A stretch of 64,000 nt of DNA from Salinibacterium sp. M195. GTDB lineage: Bacteria > Actinomycetota > Actinomycetes > Actinomycetales > Microbacteriaceae. Positions 27,570 through 37,351 of the stretch are shown in pieces (position 1 is the first letter of the stretch; each line of letters opens with the position of its first letter). The stretch lies in NCBI RefSeq assembly GCF_019443965.1, contig NZ_CP040814.1, positions 2,971,658 to 3,035,657 on the forward strand. The letters run 5' to 3'. Made by a program: the position numbers and the translations under genes. The notes under the pieces are model-generated. The model worked only from the letters and a program-made list of their open reading frames with translations. It did no database searches and was not told where the DNA came from.

Positions 27570-29153
27570 TTAGCTCAGTAAACGGATGTTTATGCCCTGG
27601 CCGCCACCAGACGACAAGTTCAGCGGCTTGATCAGGGCATCGATCAGCCCATCGACGCTGCCAAGAAGCCCGCCAAGCAGGCCACCACCGCCGACTAAAC
27701 CGGAAAGGTACGTGCGGTCGACAGTCTGGATCAAATCAAGGGAAGACAGACCACCGGGCACCCCAGTGACGTTGAGGACGAAGGTGCCGTCGCTCGACAC
27801 TGTTGTTGTCGCATAGACCAGTCCTGCGGCCTGCAGCGAAAGGTGGGCACCGGGAGTCGCCGTTCCCGTGAGGTTCAGATTGATATCGGCCCCCACCACA
27901 CCTCCCGGCGCCGTGTGGCCCACTGGCGGTGCTCCGCCAGTGACGGTGCCAATAACGGAGTCGACAAGGTCTACGACGGGCGTGCTCGATCCGTCAGCAT
28001 TACTCGAAGCTTCTGCCTCTGCTGCCACCGGGTCGACAGCCGGGACTGTGGGAACGGTGATGTTGCTGGGGTCAGCTTTGCCATCGTCCGACGCATCATC
28101 GGAACCGACTGAGGCTGCCGCGTTCTGGCTGTCTGCCGATTGACTTGTCCAAGTGGAACCGGCGTCGACCGTGGCCGAGTCTTGCGGTGCAAACACGACG
28201 AGAGATCCGGTGAGGGCGAGCACCGCTGCCAGAGATCCCGCAATTGCTACCGGAACGGCCCCGGCACTTGCAGCTGCAGCAACAGTTCCGCCGCCCGCAA
28301 AGCTCGCAATGACCGCTGCTGGCATTGCCGGTGCGGCGGCTGCCGTCAGTGATGCGGCACCGTTCTGGGCGAAAGCGCTGAGGAACCCCCCGCCGACAAC
28401 GCCGCCGAGAAGCAAGGGGATCATGACGAGTGCAAGCCGCGAACCGACCTCATCGACCTCTTGAGAGACGATAGAGCAGCCTGCGCACGTTTCAAGGTGT
28501 GCCTCAATGCGTCGCGAATCGCGACTGCTCAGGCTGTGACGTGCTCGGTCGCCAAACTTTGACATTGCCCACTGGCACTCGCCGGATGCCGTTGCATCGT
28601 TGATGTGGGCCTGAAGCCATGCCTTGCGCAAGCCTTCCCGCGCGCGGTACGACAGCGCAGCAACGCTATTGGCGCTGATCCCCAGGATGGGCGCAACTTC
28701 GTGCGGATCCATACCTTCGACCTCGGTGTACCAGAGCACCGACTGCCAGCGCTCTGGTAGTTCCCGGAAGGCTTTCGCCGTGAGCGTGCGGTCTAGCGCA
28801 ACAGCTACGGGGTCGTCGAGCGTTGAGGGGTCTTCGAAGTCTGCGATCTCATCGACCTGCACTTCGCGGGAGGCCGCACCCCACGTCGACGCGAGGTTGC
28901 GGATGGTCGTGTAGAGGTAAGGACGGAATGCACCCTGCGGGCCGCCGCCCGCCAGCACACGCTGGTAAATACGCGCGAACGCCTCAGACACGAGATCGTC
29001 CGCGTCTATCGACGTGTACTGACGAGCAACACATATACCCGAGCGGTAGTGGCGACTCCAGAGTTCGGCAAAGGCGTTTTGTACCCCCGTACGCGCCTGT
29101 GCCAGAAGCTGCTCGTCCGAAGTGGTTAGCTTCGAAGCCACGATTCCGCTCAT
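27570..29153 (-). CDS. ECF-type sigma factor fused to anti-sigma zinc motif, membrane segments and extracytoplasmic tail
   Basis: This 527-aa protein starts as an RNA polymerase sigma-70 ECF protein: sigma2 at about residues 20-90 and sigma4 at 125-182 (ELPERWQSVLWYTEVEGM, then an HTH). Next is an anti-sigma-like zinc motif, H219-x3-C223-x2-C226. Hydrophobic segments lie at about 240-262 and 299-321, followed by a Ser/Asp/Ala-rich linker and a beta-rich outer domain rich in Thr, Val and Gly to the end. This would anchor the sigma factor to the membrane. The ATG at 29153 is the likely start, but the ribosome binding site is poor and an in-frame TTG at 29228 remains possible. A weak CCCC/GGGG hairpin follows the stop. 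Confidence 0.8.
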   Translation of the reverse strand: MSGIVASKLTTSDEQLLAQARTGVQNAFAELWSRHYRSGICVARQYTSIDADDLVSEAFARIYQRVLAGGGPQGAFRPYLYTTIRNLASTWGAASREVQVDEIADFEDPSTLDDPVAVALDRTLTAKAFRELPERWQSVLWYTEVEGMDPHEVAPILGISANSVAALSYRAREGLRKAWLQAHINDATASGECQWAMSKFGDRARHSLSSRDSRRIEAHLETCAGCSIVSQEVDEVGSRLALVMIPLLLGGVVGGGFLSAFAQNGAASLTAAAAPAMPAAVIASFAGGGTVAAAASAGAVPVAIAGSLAAVLALTGSLVVFAPQDSATVDAGSTWTSQSADSQNAAASVGSDDASDDGKADPSNITVPTVPAVDPVAAEAEASSNADGSSTPVVDLVDSVIGTVTGGAPPVGHTAPGGVVGADINLNLTGTATPGAHLSLQAAGLVYATTTVSSDGTFVLNVTGVPGGLSSLDLIQTVDRTYLSGLVGGGGLLGGLLGSVDGLIDALIKPLNLSSGGGQGINIRLLS

Positions 29154-29689
29154 CCCCCTGATCCATTTCCCGGGCCTCTCTTTGTCCCTTTGGGTGAAGG
29201 TTTTGGAGAAAACAACCTTCGTACTCAAAGAGACGGCGGAACCCGTTCTTTATGACGCAGACTATCCAACTTTTTCAGAGATTTGTGCCCCCATTAGGGG
29301 GGAACAAGTCGTTCCGGGCCGAACAATACTGCGCTCTAGCGATTTTCAGACTAGCGCTGAGGGGCTTGGCCACGTCGCCATTTGTAGACCACCACGCCGG
29401 CGTGAAAGCGCTCTCTGAGCCCTCAGCACCAGTTCACTGAGATCAAGGCGACTACCGCTTGCTCCACGCCAACCACTGACCGCTTTTGCCGGTCAGAACC
29501 GCATTCAGTGCTCCACGTTCGGCCGATTGTCGAAACCCTTTTGTACCCCGATGGCGTGCGATCGAGTTGTTGAGAAGCCTTCAACTCCCCCGGATCGTCT
29601 CCCGTGCGGGGCAAGAATTGCCGACTTTAGGTGGACCACTTTGCCCCATCGCGCCCGCTGAGCAGCGCCGCCTCCTTGCCGTTAACCGC
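29154..29689. other. Long intergenic region upstream of the fused sigma factor
   Basis: No convincing gene lies in these 536 bp, which form the upstream or leader region of the sigma-factor gene. GGAAC (29301-29305) and GTTCC (29311-29315) form a palindrome with 5 nt between; GGAAC is the typical ECF -35 element, and here it is readable on both strands, but no matching CGTC -10 is evident. Short open frames, such as one at 29423-29614 on the minus strand, lack start signals. Confidence 0.45.
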
Positions 29690-29724
29690 TGAGTGCCGCT
29701 ACCCCTTCTGGGTAGCGGCACTCA
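29690..29724 (-). terminator. Strong hairpin downstream of ptsI
   Basis: TGAGTGCCGCTACCC at 29690-29704 and GGGTAGCGGCACTCA at 29710-29724 form a perfect 15-bp stem with a 5-nt loop. It lies 62 bp after the ptsI stop on the minus strand. There is no U-tract. Confidence 0.75.
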
Positions 29725-29786
29725 GGTTGTGACGGAGATTGCCGGGCTAGTACTCGGCAATTCCCGCGCGATGCGTGTTGTGGAGC

Positions 29787-31433
29787 CTAGCCAGCTTGCG
29801 CTGCGGCCTCGCGAGCGGTCGGTCCGGTGGTGGCATTGATGGCAGCAGCGGCTCGGACTTTAGCCTGTTCGAGCGTTACCGTCTTGAGCTCGGCACGCAC
29901 ATCGGCGAGCGCGGCAGGCGTCATTGAGAGGCTTGTGACACCAAGACCGACGAGCACAACAGCGAGCTGGGGGTCGGCGGCAGCTTCGCCACAGACTCCG
30001 ACTGGCTTGCCCGCAGCAGCACCAGCGTCACCGAGCATCTTCACGAGACGCAATACCGCAGGATGCCACGGGTCTTGGAACTTGGCGAGGGTGCCGAGCA
30101 TCCGGTCCGCAGCCAGCGTGTACTGGGTGAGGTCGTTAGAGCCGATCGAGACGAAGTCACTGCGTTCTGCGATCTGGTCGGCGAGAACAGCGAGCGAGGG
30201 AACCTCGGCCATCACACCGACGGTGTTGAGGCCAAGTTCGCGACCAAGCGCGACGAAGTAGTCGGTCTCTTCGGCATCCGACACCATCGGGGCCATCACC
30301 CAGAGGTCGGCGTCGGTCGCATTCTGGGCGTTGACCAGAGCGGTCAGCTGGTCACGCAGGATGTTTTCGTTGACGCGCAGCGAGCGCAGCCCACGTTGGC
30401 CAAGAGCAGGGTTAGCCTCTTCGCCCATGTCCATGAAACTCAGCGGCTTATCTGCACCAGCATCAAGGGCGCGCACGACAACCTTTTTTCCCGGGAAGTG
30501 CTGAAGCATCTCGGTGTATTCCTTGGTCTGCTCTTCTACCGTCGGCGCGCTAGTGGCGTCGAGGAACATGAGCTCGGTGCGGAAGAGTCCGACACCCTCA
30601 GCACCCAGTTCAACAGCTTGAGCGGCTTCTGAGGGCGTACCGAGATTGGCGAGGAGGGGAACGAGCGTTCCATCGGCGAGCGCACCATCGGTGATGGGGG
30701 CATTGGCGGCGGCGGCAAGCTCCGCAATGCGGGCCTCTGCTGCGGCGAGTTGCTCAGCGCTCGGCTCCGTCGTGACAGTGCCGGCACCGGCATCCACAAT
30801 CACCACAGTGTCATCAGAAAGATTGAGAGCGTCGGCAACACCCATGATGGCCGGAATCGCTTTGGAGCGAGCAAGAATTGCGGTGTGGCTGGTGGGGCCG
30901 CCCTGACGCGTAACGAGAGCAAGCACCTTGTCGAGCTCGAGAAGGGCCGTGTCGGCCGGAGCGAGATCGTCCGCAACCAAAACGAATGGCTCATCGCGCT
31001 GGGGAACACCAGGGGCAGCAACGCCACGAAGATTGGCAACGACGCGCTGGCAGACATCGCCGAGATCAGTGGCGCGCTCTGCCATCATTCCGCCGAGCGA
31101 AATGAGCAGCTCGCGGAATTTGCCGAAGGCCTCGAACACCGCACGTTCGGCAGTCTTGCCGCTATCGATGAGCTCATTGACACTCTCGAGAATGGACGGG
31201 TCTTCTGCCATGAGTGCCGTAGCGGTCAGCACTTCGTTGGCTTCCGCGTCCGCTTTCTCTGCCCGCGCGCGCAGGTCAGCAGCCACGAAGGTCAGCGCAG
31301 AAGCTGCCGCATCTTTCTCGGCCGCAGCATCACCAGAATGGCGAGCATCTTTCGGTTCCGGAAGAGGGTCGGGCATGCGCACGACCTTCCCAATGGCAAC
31401 CGATCGTCCGACTCCAACACCTTGAAGTTCCAT
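29787..31433 (-). CDS. ptsI: Phosphoenolpyruvate-protein phosphotransferase (PTS enzyme I)
   Basis: This 548-aa enzyme takes phosphate from PEP and passes it to HPr, starting all PTS transport. It shows the active-site histidine loop TRQGGPTSHTAILAR near residue 190, the PEP-binding GLFRTELMFLD and the C-terminal SIGSNDLTQY and GVCGEAA segments. The ATG at 31433 is chosen because GAGAGG lies about 9 nt upstream and the N-terminus (MELQGVGVG) fits the family. No ptsH gene is adjacent. It would energise the IIA-IIB pair at 7.3-8.0 kb. Confidence 0.94.
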   Translation of the reverse strand: MELQGVGVGRSVAIGKVVRMPDPLPEPKDARHSGDAAAEKDAAASALTFVAADLRARAEKADAEANEVLTATALMAEDPSILESVNELIDSGKTAERAVFEAFGKFRELLISLGGMMAERATDLGDVCQRVVANLRGVAAPGVPQRDEPFVLVADDLAPADTALLELDKVLALVTRQGGPTSHTAILARSKAIPAIMGVADALNLSDDTVVIVDAGAGTVTTEPSAEQLAAAEARIAELAAAANAPITDGALADGTLVPLLANLGTPSEAAQAVELGAEGVGLFRTELMFLDATSAPTVEEQTKEYTEMLQHFPGKKVVVRALDAGADKPLSFMDMGEEANPALGQRGLRSLRVNENILRDQLTALVNAQNATDADLWVMAPMVSDAEETDYFVALGRELGLNTVGVMAEVPSLAVLADQIAERSDFVSIGSNDLTQYTLAADRMLGTLAKFQDPWHPAVLRLVKMLGDAGAAAGKPVGVCGEAAADPQLAVVLVGLGVTSLSMTPAALADVRAELKTVTLEQAKVRAAAAINATTGPTAREAAAQAG

Positions 31434-31467
31434 GTGATCTGACCTCTCCTCTGAGTTGTGCACGAAC

Positions 31468-31481
31468 AGCCTAGCTATTCT
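31468..31481. promoter_or_regulatory. Back-to-back promoters of ptsI and brkB-like gene
   Basis: On the plus strand TATTCT (31476-31481) lies 6 nt before the ATG at 31488, which suits a leaderless start. On the minus strand TAGGCT (31468-31473) would start the ptsI transcript near 31461, giving a leader of about 28 nt with a ribosome binding site. The two -10 boxes are only 2 bp apart. Confidence 0.45.
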
Positions 31482-31487
31482 TGATGC

Positions 31488-32636
31488 ATGCAGCTTGCGC
31501 AACGACTGAGACCAGCGATTGAGTGGGTACTTCACCTGCGTCCCGTGCGTGTCTTCATGCACTACGCCGAGAAGCTAGGGCCAATCCTCGCATCCGGGCT
31601 CTCCTATCAGGCGATCTTCGCCGTCTTCGCGGCGATCTGGGTTGGCTTCGCCGTGGCCGGCTTCATCGTTCAAGGCGACCCTGTGCTGTTGGATGCCGTC
31701 TACAACTTCATCTCCACCAACATCCCGGGCCTCATCGGAGACGGCAGCGGAAACGGCGCCATTAGCCGGGAAACCCTCGCCGACACCAGCATTCTGGGTA
31801 TCACGGGTGCAATCGCGGCCGTCGGTCTTATCTTCACCGCGCTGGGATGGATCGCCTCTGGCCGGGATGCCGTGCGCTCCATGTTCGCCCTCGAAAGCTC
31901 CGAAACCAATTTCTTGATTCTGAAGTTCAAGGACCTCGGTCTTGCCGTCGGATTTGGTCTTGCTGTGCTGTTATCTGCCGCGATGTCCGTCGCAAGTACC
32001 GCTGCTCTCAACTGGATTCTCGAGCTGATCTCGATCGATGAAGATTCGCAGGCCGCTCGCATCGCTACTCGAGGCGTGGCGCTCGTCATCGTCCTTATCC
32101 TGGACGCAGCAACCCTTGGCGTTTTCTATCGCGTCGTTTCGGGCATCAAGATTCCCTTCCGGATCCTTGCCCAAGGCACCGTTATCGCTGCGCTCGCCCT
32201 TGGCGCGCTCAAGTTTGGTGGAAGCTTCCTGCTCGAAGGGGCAACCCGCAATCCTCTGCTCGCCTCGTTCGCCGTCATTATCGGTCTGCTGATTTGGTTC
32301 AACCTCATCTGCCAAATCATTCTCATTGGATCGGCGTGGATCGCGGTTTCGGCTGATGACGCTGATCTCGATATCAGTGGAGAGAAGCGCGACGAGGATG
32401 CACCGCGTGCCGTGGCAGCGACGAAGGCTGGCGAAGAGGCGAAGGCGCACAAGACGGTCGTGGCTGAGCGAAAACTCGACCGTCAAGACGGCCGCAAAGC
32501 TCAGGCCCCTACTGAGGTGAAAAGCGAGAACGCCAAAGACGAGCACGCGGACCGGAACAAGGCCAAGAACACAGACAGCGAGAAGAAATTCGCGCGCACT
32601 TTCAAGCGGATGCTGAAACGCAACAAGAAGCGCTAG
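31488..32636 (+). CDS. YihY/BrkB-family inner-membrane protein
   Basis: This 382-aa protein has the YihY/BrkB core: a short amphipathic start, YAEKLGPILASGLSYQAIFA, then about six hydrophobic helices to residue 285. Members are membrane proteins of uncertain function, formerly linked to serum resistance or called ribonuclease BN in error. The last 95 or so residues are a hydrophilic tail packed with Lys, Glu and Arg (ending FKRMLKRNKKR) with no resemblance to a known domain; such a tail could bind nucleic acid or membrane lipid. The gene is divergent from ptsI. Confidence 0.82.
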   Translation: MQLAQRLRPAIEWVLHLRPVRVFMHYAEKLGPILASGLSYQAIFAVFAAIWVGFAVAGFIVQGDPVLLDAVYNFISTNIPGLIGDGSGNGAISRETLADTSILGITGAIAAVGLIFTALGWIASGRDAVRSMFALESSETNFLILKFKDLGLAVGFGLAVLLSAAMSVASTAALNWILELISIDEDSQAARIATRGVALVIVLILDAATLGVFYRVVSGIKIPFRILAQGTVIAALALGALKFGGSFLLEGATRNPLLASFAVIIGLLIWFNLICQIILIGSAWIAVSADDADLDISGEKRDEDAPRAVAATKAGEEAKAHKTVVAERKLDRQDGRKAQAPTEVKSENAKDEHADRNKAKNTDSEKKFARTFKRMLKRNKKR

Positions 32637-32668
32637 TGCACCGTCACCGCGCGGTCAGTGCGCGTCGG

Positions 32669-32680
32669 TAGTCTTGAGGC
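32669..32680 (+). promoter_or_regulatory. Leaderless-type -10 box for xthA
   Basis: TAGTCT at 32669-32674 is followed by 6 nt and then ATG 32681. The 6-nt gap also contains GAGG, too close to the start to be an ideal ribosome binding site. Confidence 0.45.
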
Positions 32681-33541
32681 ATGGCAACACGTCTTCGCAT
32701 CGCATCCGTCAACGTCAATGGTGTTCGCGCCGCCTACCGCAAGGGCATGGGCGACTGGCTAGATGCCCGAGACATCGACATTCTCGCGCTGCAAGAGGTT
32801 CGCGCCGCCGACGCCGACATCGAAGGGTTGCTCGGCGATGGTTGGAACATCCTGCACGACGCCGCGACGGCAAAGGGCCGCGCGGGAGTCGCGCTGGCCT
32901 CACGCAAGGGTTCTGCGGCATCCGCCCCTCTTGCTCACCGCGTAGCTCTCGGTGCCGACGATTTCGATAGCGCCGGGCGTTGGCTCGAAGCCGACTTCAA
33001 TGTTGCGGGTAAGACCGTCACCGTCGTGAGCACCTACGTTCACTCGGGTGTCGTCGATACCCCTAAGCAGGTTGAGAAGTACAAGTTCCTCGAGGCCATG
33101 CTCGTGCGCCTGCCCGAACTTGCCGCCCACAGCGACCACGCCCTTATCGTCGGTGACCTTAACGTTGGCCACCGCGAACTCGACATTAAGAACTGGCGCG
33201 GCAACCGCAAAAAGGCTGGTTTCCTTCTCGAAGAGCGTGCCTACTTCGACCGCATCTTTGGTGCGGCCGGCGAGACCATCGAATGTGTCGACGGCACGAC
33301 CGCCCCCGGCCTCGGTTGGGTGGATGTCGGCCGCCAGTTTGCTGGTGAAGTCGACGGCCCATACACCTGGTGGTCGCAACGCGGCCAAGCTTTTGACACC
33401 GACACTGGTTGGCGTATCGATTACCACGTCGCCACCCCCGCGCTTGCGGCCACCGTTGCGGATTACCGCATCGATAAGGCCGGCGCCTGGGATGAGCGCT
33501 GGAGCGATCACGCTCCCGTCGTTGTTGACTATTCGATCTGA
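32681..33541 (+). CDS. xthA: Exodeoxyribonuclease III
   Basis: This 286-aa metal-dependent nuclease of the EEP superfamily cuts at abasic sites and removes 3' blocks in base-excision repair. It shows ASVNVNGVRAA at the N-terminus, the metal ligand in LQEVRA, VGDLNVGH, WRIDYHVATP, and the catalytic SDHAPVVVDY at the C-terminus. It is full length and lies 12 bp before trpS in the same direction. Confidence 0.93.
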   Translation: MATRLRIASVNVNGVRAAYRKGMGDWLDARDIDILALQEVRAADADIEGLLGDGWNILHDAATAKGRAGVALASRKGSAASAPLAHRVALGADDFDSAGRWLEADFNVAGKTVTVVSTYVHSGVVDTPKQVEKYKFLEAMLVRLPELAAHSDHALIVGDLNVGHRELDIKNWRGNRKKAGFLLEERAYFDRIFGAAGETIECVDGTTAPGLGWVDVGRQFAGEVDGPYTWWSQRGQAFDTDTGWRIDYHVATPALAATVADYRIDKAGAWDERWSDHAPVVVDYSI

Positions 33542-33550
33542 AAGAATTAG

Positions 33551-34563
<1,013 letters not shown>

Positions 34564-34564
<1 letters not shown>

Positions 34565-35130
34565 TGCAAACTTTTTCTCTCACAAGCGAACGCCTCACTC
34601 TCGATGCCCTCACTGGTGACGATGTCGAGCTCATGACCGCCTACTGCCAAGACCCGATCTTTGAGCACACGCTCACGATCCCGTGGCCGTATGTGAAGTC
34701 AGATGCCGAATTCTTCATCAACAACTTGGTGCCGCAGTGGTGGGACGACGACGACGAATACACCTGGGCGATCCGCGAAACGGGCAAGCCTGAACTGCTC
34801 GGCGTCATCAGCTTTCGGCTCTACAACGACACCATCGGCTACTGGATGGGCGAACCCCACCGCGGCAAAGGCCTCATGAAAGAAGCCGTCGCTGAAGTAT
34901 GCCGCTGGGTCTTCTCCACTGGTCGCCCCGAAGTGCGCTGGGAAGCCCTCGTCGGCAACAAAGCCTCAGCGGCGATCGCCAAAAAACTCGGCTTCATCTA
35001 CACCGGCATCGAGCCCGCCTCAAGCGAATACCGCGGCGGAACGCATCCGCCGTCGTGGTGGGCAACGCTCACTGCGCCAGATGAGAACCCCAGCTACGAG
35101 GTCGAATCTGGTCAACCTTGGCCGGTCTAG
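34564..35130 (+). CDS. GNAT-family N-acetyltransferase, copy 1 of a tandem pair
   Basis: This 188-aa protein is a GNAT of the RimJ/RimL-like group (ERLTLDAL at the start, the acetyl-CoA loop region GYWMGEPHRGKGLMKEA near residue 100, and NKASAAIAKKLGF). It would transfer acetyl from acetyl-CoA to an amine, perhaps a protein N-terminus or a small molecule; the substrate is unknown. It is coupled to trpS by a 1-bp overlap. The next gene has the same length and shared blocks IPWPY, PQWW and TWAIR, so the two arose by tandem duplication. Confidence 0.84.
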
Positions 35131-35140
35131 CGGGCAACGC

Positions 35141-35707
35141 ATGCAGCCCGTTGTCCTGACGACCGAACGGCTTACTCTCGACTTGCTCATTGACGCGGAT
35201 GTCGATGTGATGACCTCGTACTGTCAGGACACGGCGCTCAAAGATGCAGTTCCCATTCCATGGCCCTACGGGCGCGAACATGCGGATGGGTTCATCAATG
35301 TGCTCGCACCCCAGTGGTGGGAAGACGGCACTGAATTCACGTGGGCCATTCGCCGCACGGGCGACCCGCTGCTGCTTGGTGTCGTTGGATTCAACGTGGA
35401 GAGCACCGCGATCGGGTATTGGTTGGGCGCTCCCCACCGCGGTAACGGTTTTATGCCCGAGGCTGTGGCTGAGGCGGTGAGTTGGCTTCACTCCGTGGGG
35501 CACACTGAGCTGCACTGGGAGGCGGTCGTGGGAAATGTCGCGTCGGCGCGCGTTGCCCAGAAGGTTGGCTTCGACTACACCAGCACCGCACCTGCGTTGG
35601 GACGATTCCGCGACGATACTCGCCCGCTGTGCTGGCACGCGCACCGCGCTGCCGACAACGGTGAACTCTCCGAACCGACAGACGCGGTGCTGCCGTGGCC
35701 GATTTAG
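35141..35707 (+). CDS. GNAT-family N-acetyltransferase, copy 2 of a tandem pair
   Basis: This 188-aa acetyltransferase parallels the preceding gene throughout (ERLTLDLL, SYCQD, IPWPY, PQWW, TWAIR, GYWLGAPHRGNGFMPEA). The ATG at 35141 aligns with the start of copy 1; the frame is open from 35081, but that part overlaps copy 1 and is not conserved. The two have diverged clearly, which suggests different substrates rather than a recent duplication. Confidence 0.84.
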   Translation: MQPVVLTTERLTLDLLIDADVDVMTSYCQDTALKDAVPIPWPYGREHADGFINVLAPQWWEDGTEFTWAIRRTGDPLLLGVVGFNVESTAIGYWLGAPHRGNGFMPEAVAEAVSWLHSVGHTELHWEAVVGNVASARVAQKVGFDYTSTAPALGRFRDDTRPLCWHAHRAADNGELSEPTDAVLPWPI

Positions 35708-35729
35708 CACCCTGCGCAAACTGAGGGGT

Positions 35730-35741
35730 TATCGTAATCCT
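35730..35741 (+). promoter_or_regulatory. Leaderless-type -10 box for small membrane protein
   Basis: TATCGT at 35730-35735 lies 6 nt before ATG 35742, with no ribosome binding site in the gap. Confidence 0.45.
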
Positions 35742-36215
35742 ATGGTTGGTGCCGATTACGAACATCCTGAACCGCGGGGCTACTTCCCGATGGCAGGATT
35801 CGACGAACCCGAGCCACTTACTCAGAGTTCGCCGGCGCCTCTGACCGCCAGCACTTCTGCTGTGCGACTCATCGTCTTTATGCCCATTGCGCAAGCCTTG
35901 CTCGTTACAGTCCATGTGATCGGAATGCGTGGAACCACGACATGGATACCCTTGGGGTTCACTATGGGGGTCGGAGCAGCGCTGTCTTGTGTGTTGGCGT
36001 GGGCAGATCGTACCGAACTCGAGAATCGTGGGTTTTCGCGGATACCGTCGCCGCTCTGGGCTCTCCCCCTGCCGCTGGTCTATCTCGCGCTTCGCGGGTA
36101 TGCCGTAGAGAAGAACGATTGGACAGCCCATCGACCGACGTGGGTGCATTCGGCCCTGTTCGCGACGCTGGTCGCAATCGGATGCATCGTTATGATTTTT
36201 GACACACTCTTTTAG
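35742..36215 (+). CDS. Hypothetical four-helix membrane protein
   Basis: I do not recognise this 157-aa protein. After about 40 hydrophilic, Pro/Glu-rich residues it has four hydrophobic segments, near residues 42-65, 68-88, 104-120 and 133-155, with charged loops between. The ATG at 35742 is favoured by the leaderless-type -10 box; the frame is open further upstream inside the acetyltransferase gene but does not look coding there. The N-terminal tail (YEHPEPRGYFPMAGFDEPEP) is probably cytoplasmic. Confidence 0.6.
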   Translation: MVGADYEHPEPRGYFPMAGFDEPEPLTQSSPAPLTASTSAVRLIVFMPIAQALLVTVHVIGMRGTTTWIPLGFTMGVGAALSCVLAWADRTELENRGFSRIPSPLWALPLPLVYLALRGYAVEKNDWTAHRPTWVHSALFATLVAIGCIVMIFDTLF

Positions 36216-36266
36216 ACGCGTTCCCCCGTCTGGATCACACCCCACCACCGCCGAAACGGACGTGCA

Positions 36267-37022
36267 TTGACCATCACCGTCGCCCTCTTTGACCTAGACG
36301 ACACTCTGTTTGCCCATCGGGCATCGGTGGACCTCGGCATTCGTAGCCACCGCCGCTCACTCGGAGCTGCGTTCGCTGCGGGGCCGACTAGCGACGGCAG
36401 CACCGTGTGGCCTGACGACGCGGCTGAGAGTGTGCGCTGGACCGCGCTCGAAGAGCACCACTATCACCGCTACCTCAGCGGCGAGCTGACCTTCGAAGGC
36501 CAACGCCAAGCTCGCGCCCGCGGCTTCGTCGAGCCTTATGGCGTGATGCTCAACGACGCCGAATCGAGCCAGTGGTTCGACACCTACTTCGAGGCGTACC
36601 GCGCAGCGTGGCACCTTCACGATGACGCTGTGGCCTGTCTCGATGCGTTGGATGCCCGCTCCCCCGCCCTCCGCGTCGGCATCATCACCAACGGCGAGCT
36701 CGACTTTCAAACGCGCAAGGTTGAGACAGTTGGCCTCACCCACCGCATCGAACACCTCGTCGCCAGCGGCGAATTCGGACACACCAAACCCGACCCGCGC
36801 ATCTTTCACCACACCTGCGAACTCTTCGATGTCGACCCCGCCGACGCGGTCTACATCGGCGACCGACTCGCGACGGATGCGCTGGGAGCCGCGAACGCAG
36901 GACTCACCGGAGTGTGGCTCGACCGCGAGCGCAGCGCAACCACCGACCAACTCGACGAAGCCCGTGCGGCCGGTGTCAGTGTCATCCACACCCTTGATGA
37001 ATTGACGCCGCTGCTCGGCTGA
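36267..37022 (+). CDS. HAD-superfamily hydrolase
   Basis: This 251-aa protein is a HAD phosphatase of the YjjG/PGMB-like type. Motif I is FDLDDTLF with both catalytic aspartates near residue 9, motif II is IITNGE, motif III Lys is in GHTKPDPRIF and motif IV is YIGDRLATDALGA. A helical cap lies between motifs I and II. The start is TTG 36267, with a weak GGA upstream. It may dephosphorylate a nucleotide or sugar phosphate; its position before the riboflavin operon hints at 5-amino-6-ribitylamino-uracil phosphate as one possible substrate, which is inference only. Confidence 0.8.
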   Translation: MTITVALFDLDDTLFAHRASVDLGIRSHRRSLGAAFAAGPTSDGSTVWPDDAAESVRWTALEEHHYHRYLSGELTFEGQRQARARGFVEPYGVMLNDAESSQWFDTYFEAYRAAWHLHDDAVACLDALDARSPALRVGIITNGELDFQTRKVETVGLTHRIEHLVASGEFGHTKPDPRIFHHTCELFDVDPADAVYIGDRLATDALGAANAGLTGVWLDRERSATTDQLDEARAAGVSVIHTLDELTPLLG

Positions 37023-37098
37023 AGCCCCGCCCGCGTCGTCATATTTCGTGGGAATACTTTCTGCCCAGCCGCGTTGAGTACACTAAGCGCAGTACAAC

Positions 37099-37246
37099 GT
37101 GCTCCGGGGTCGGTGAAAGTCCGAACCGGCGGTGATAGTCCGCGAACCGCGATGAAGTGAAAACTTCTGACCGGTTGACCTGGTGAAATTCCGGGACCGA
37201 CGGTTATGAGATCGCAAGATCTCTCAGTCCGGATGAGAGGAAGCAC
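37099..37246 (+). promoter_or_regulatory. FMN riboswitch (RFN element)
   Basis: The leader contains the conserved RFN core: closing stem GTGCT/AGCAC (37099-37103 with 37242-37246), GGGTCGGTGAAAGTCC, ACCGGCGGTGATAGTCCGCG, GACCGGTTGACC, the GTGAAATTCCGGGACCGAC segment and AGTCCGGATGAGAGGA. It ends about 105 bp before ribD and should lower rib expression when FMN is high. A long-range stem downstream (37249-37257 with 37290-37298, 9 bp with one G-U) and a small GGGTT/AACCC hairpin with ATTTT after it form the likely expression platform. Confidence 0.95.
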
Positions 37247-37351
37247 GGCTTTAACAGTGAAGTGAGCCACAATATTTTGGCGATCTGACCTGTTAAGGCG
37301 GGTTTTTCGAACCCATTTTCCCGGAGCCCGTCCCTTGAGACGAGAGACCGG

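Noticed and set aside
29423..29614. Small minus-strand frame in the gap upstream of the fused sigma factor
   Set aside because: It has no ribosome binding site or leaderless box, and its composition does not look coding.
36267..37022. HAD gene as part of the rib operon
   Set aside because: The FMN riboswitch and 330 bp separate it from ribD, so a shared transcript under riboswitch control is unlikely, although a role as the missing riboflavin-pathway phosphatase remains possible.
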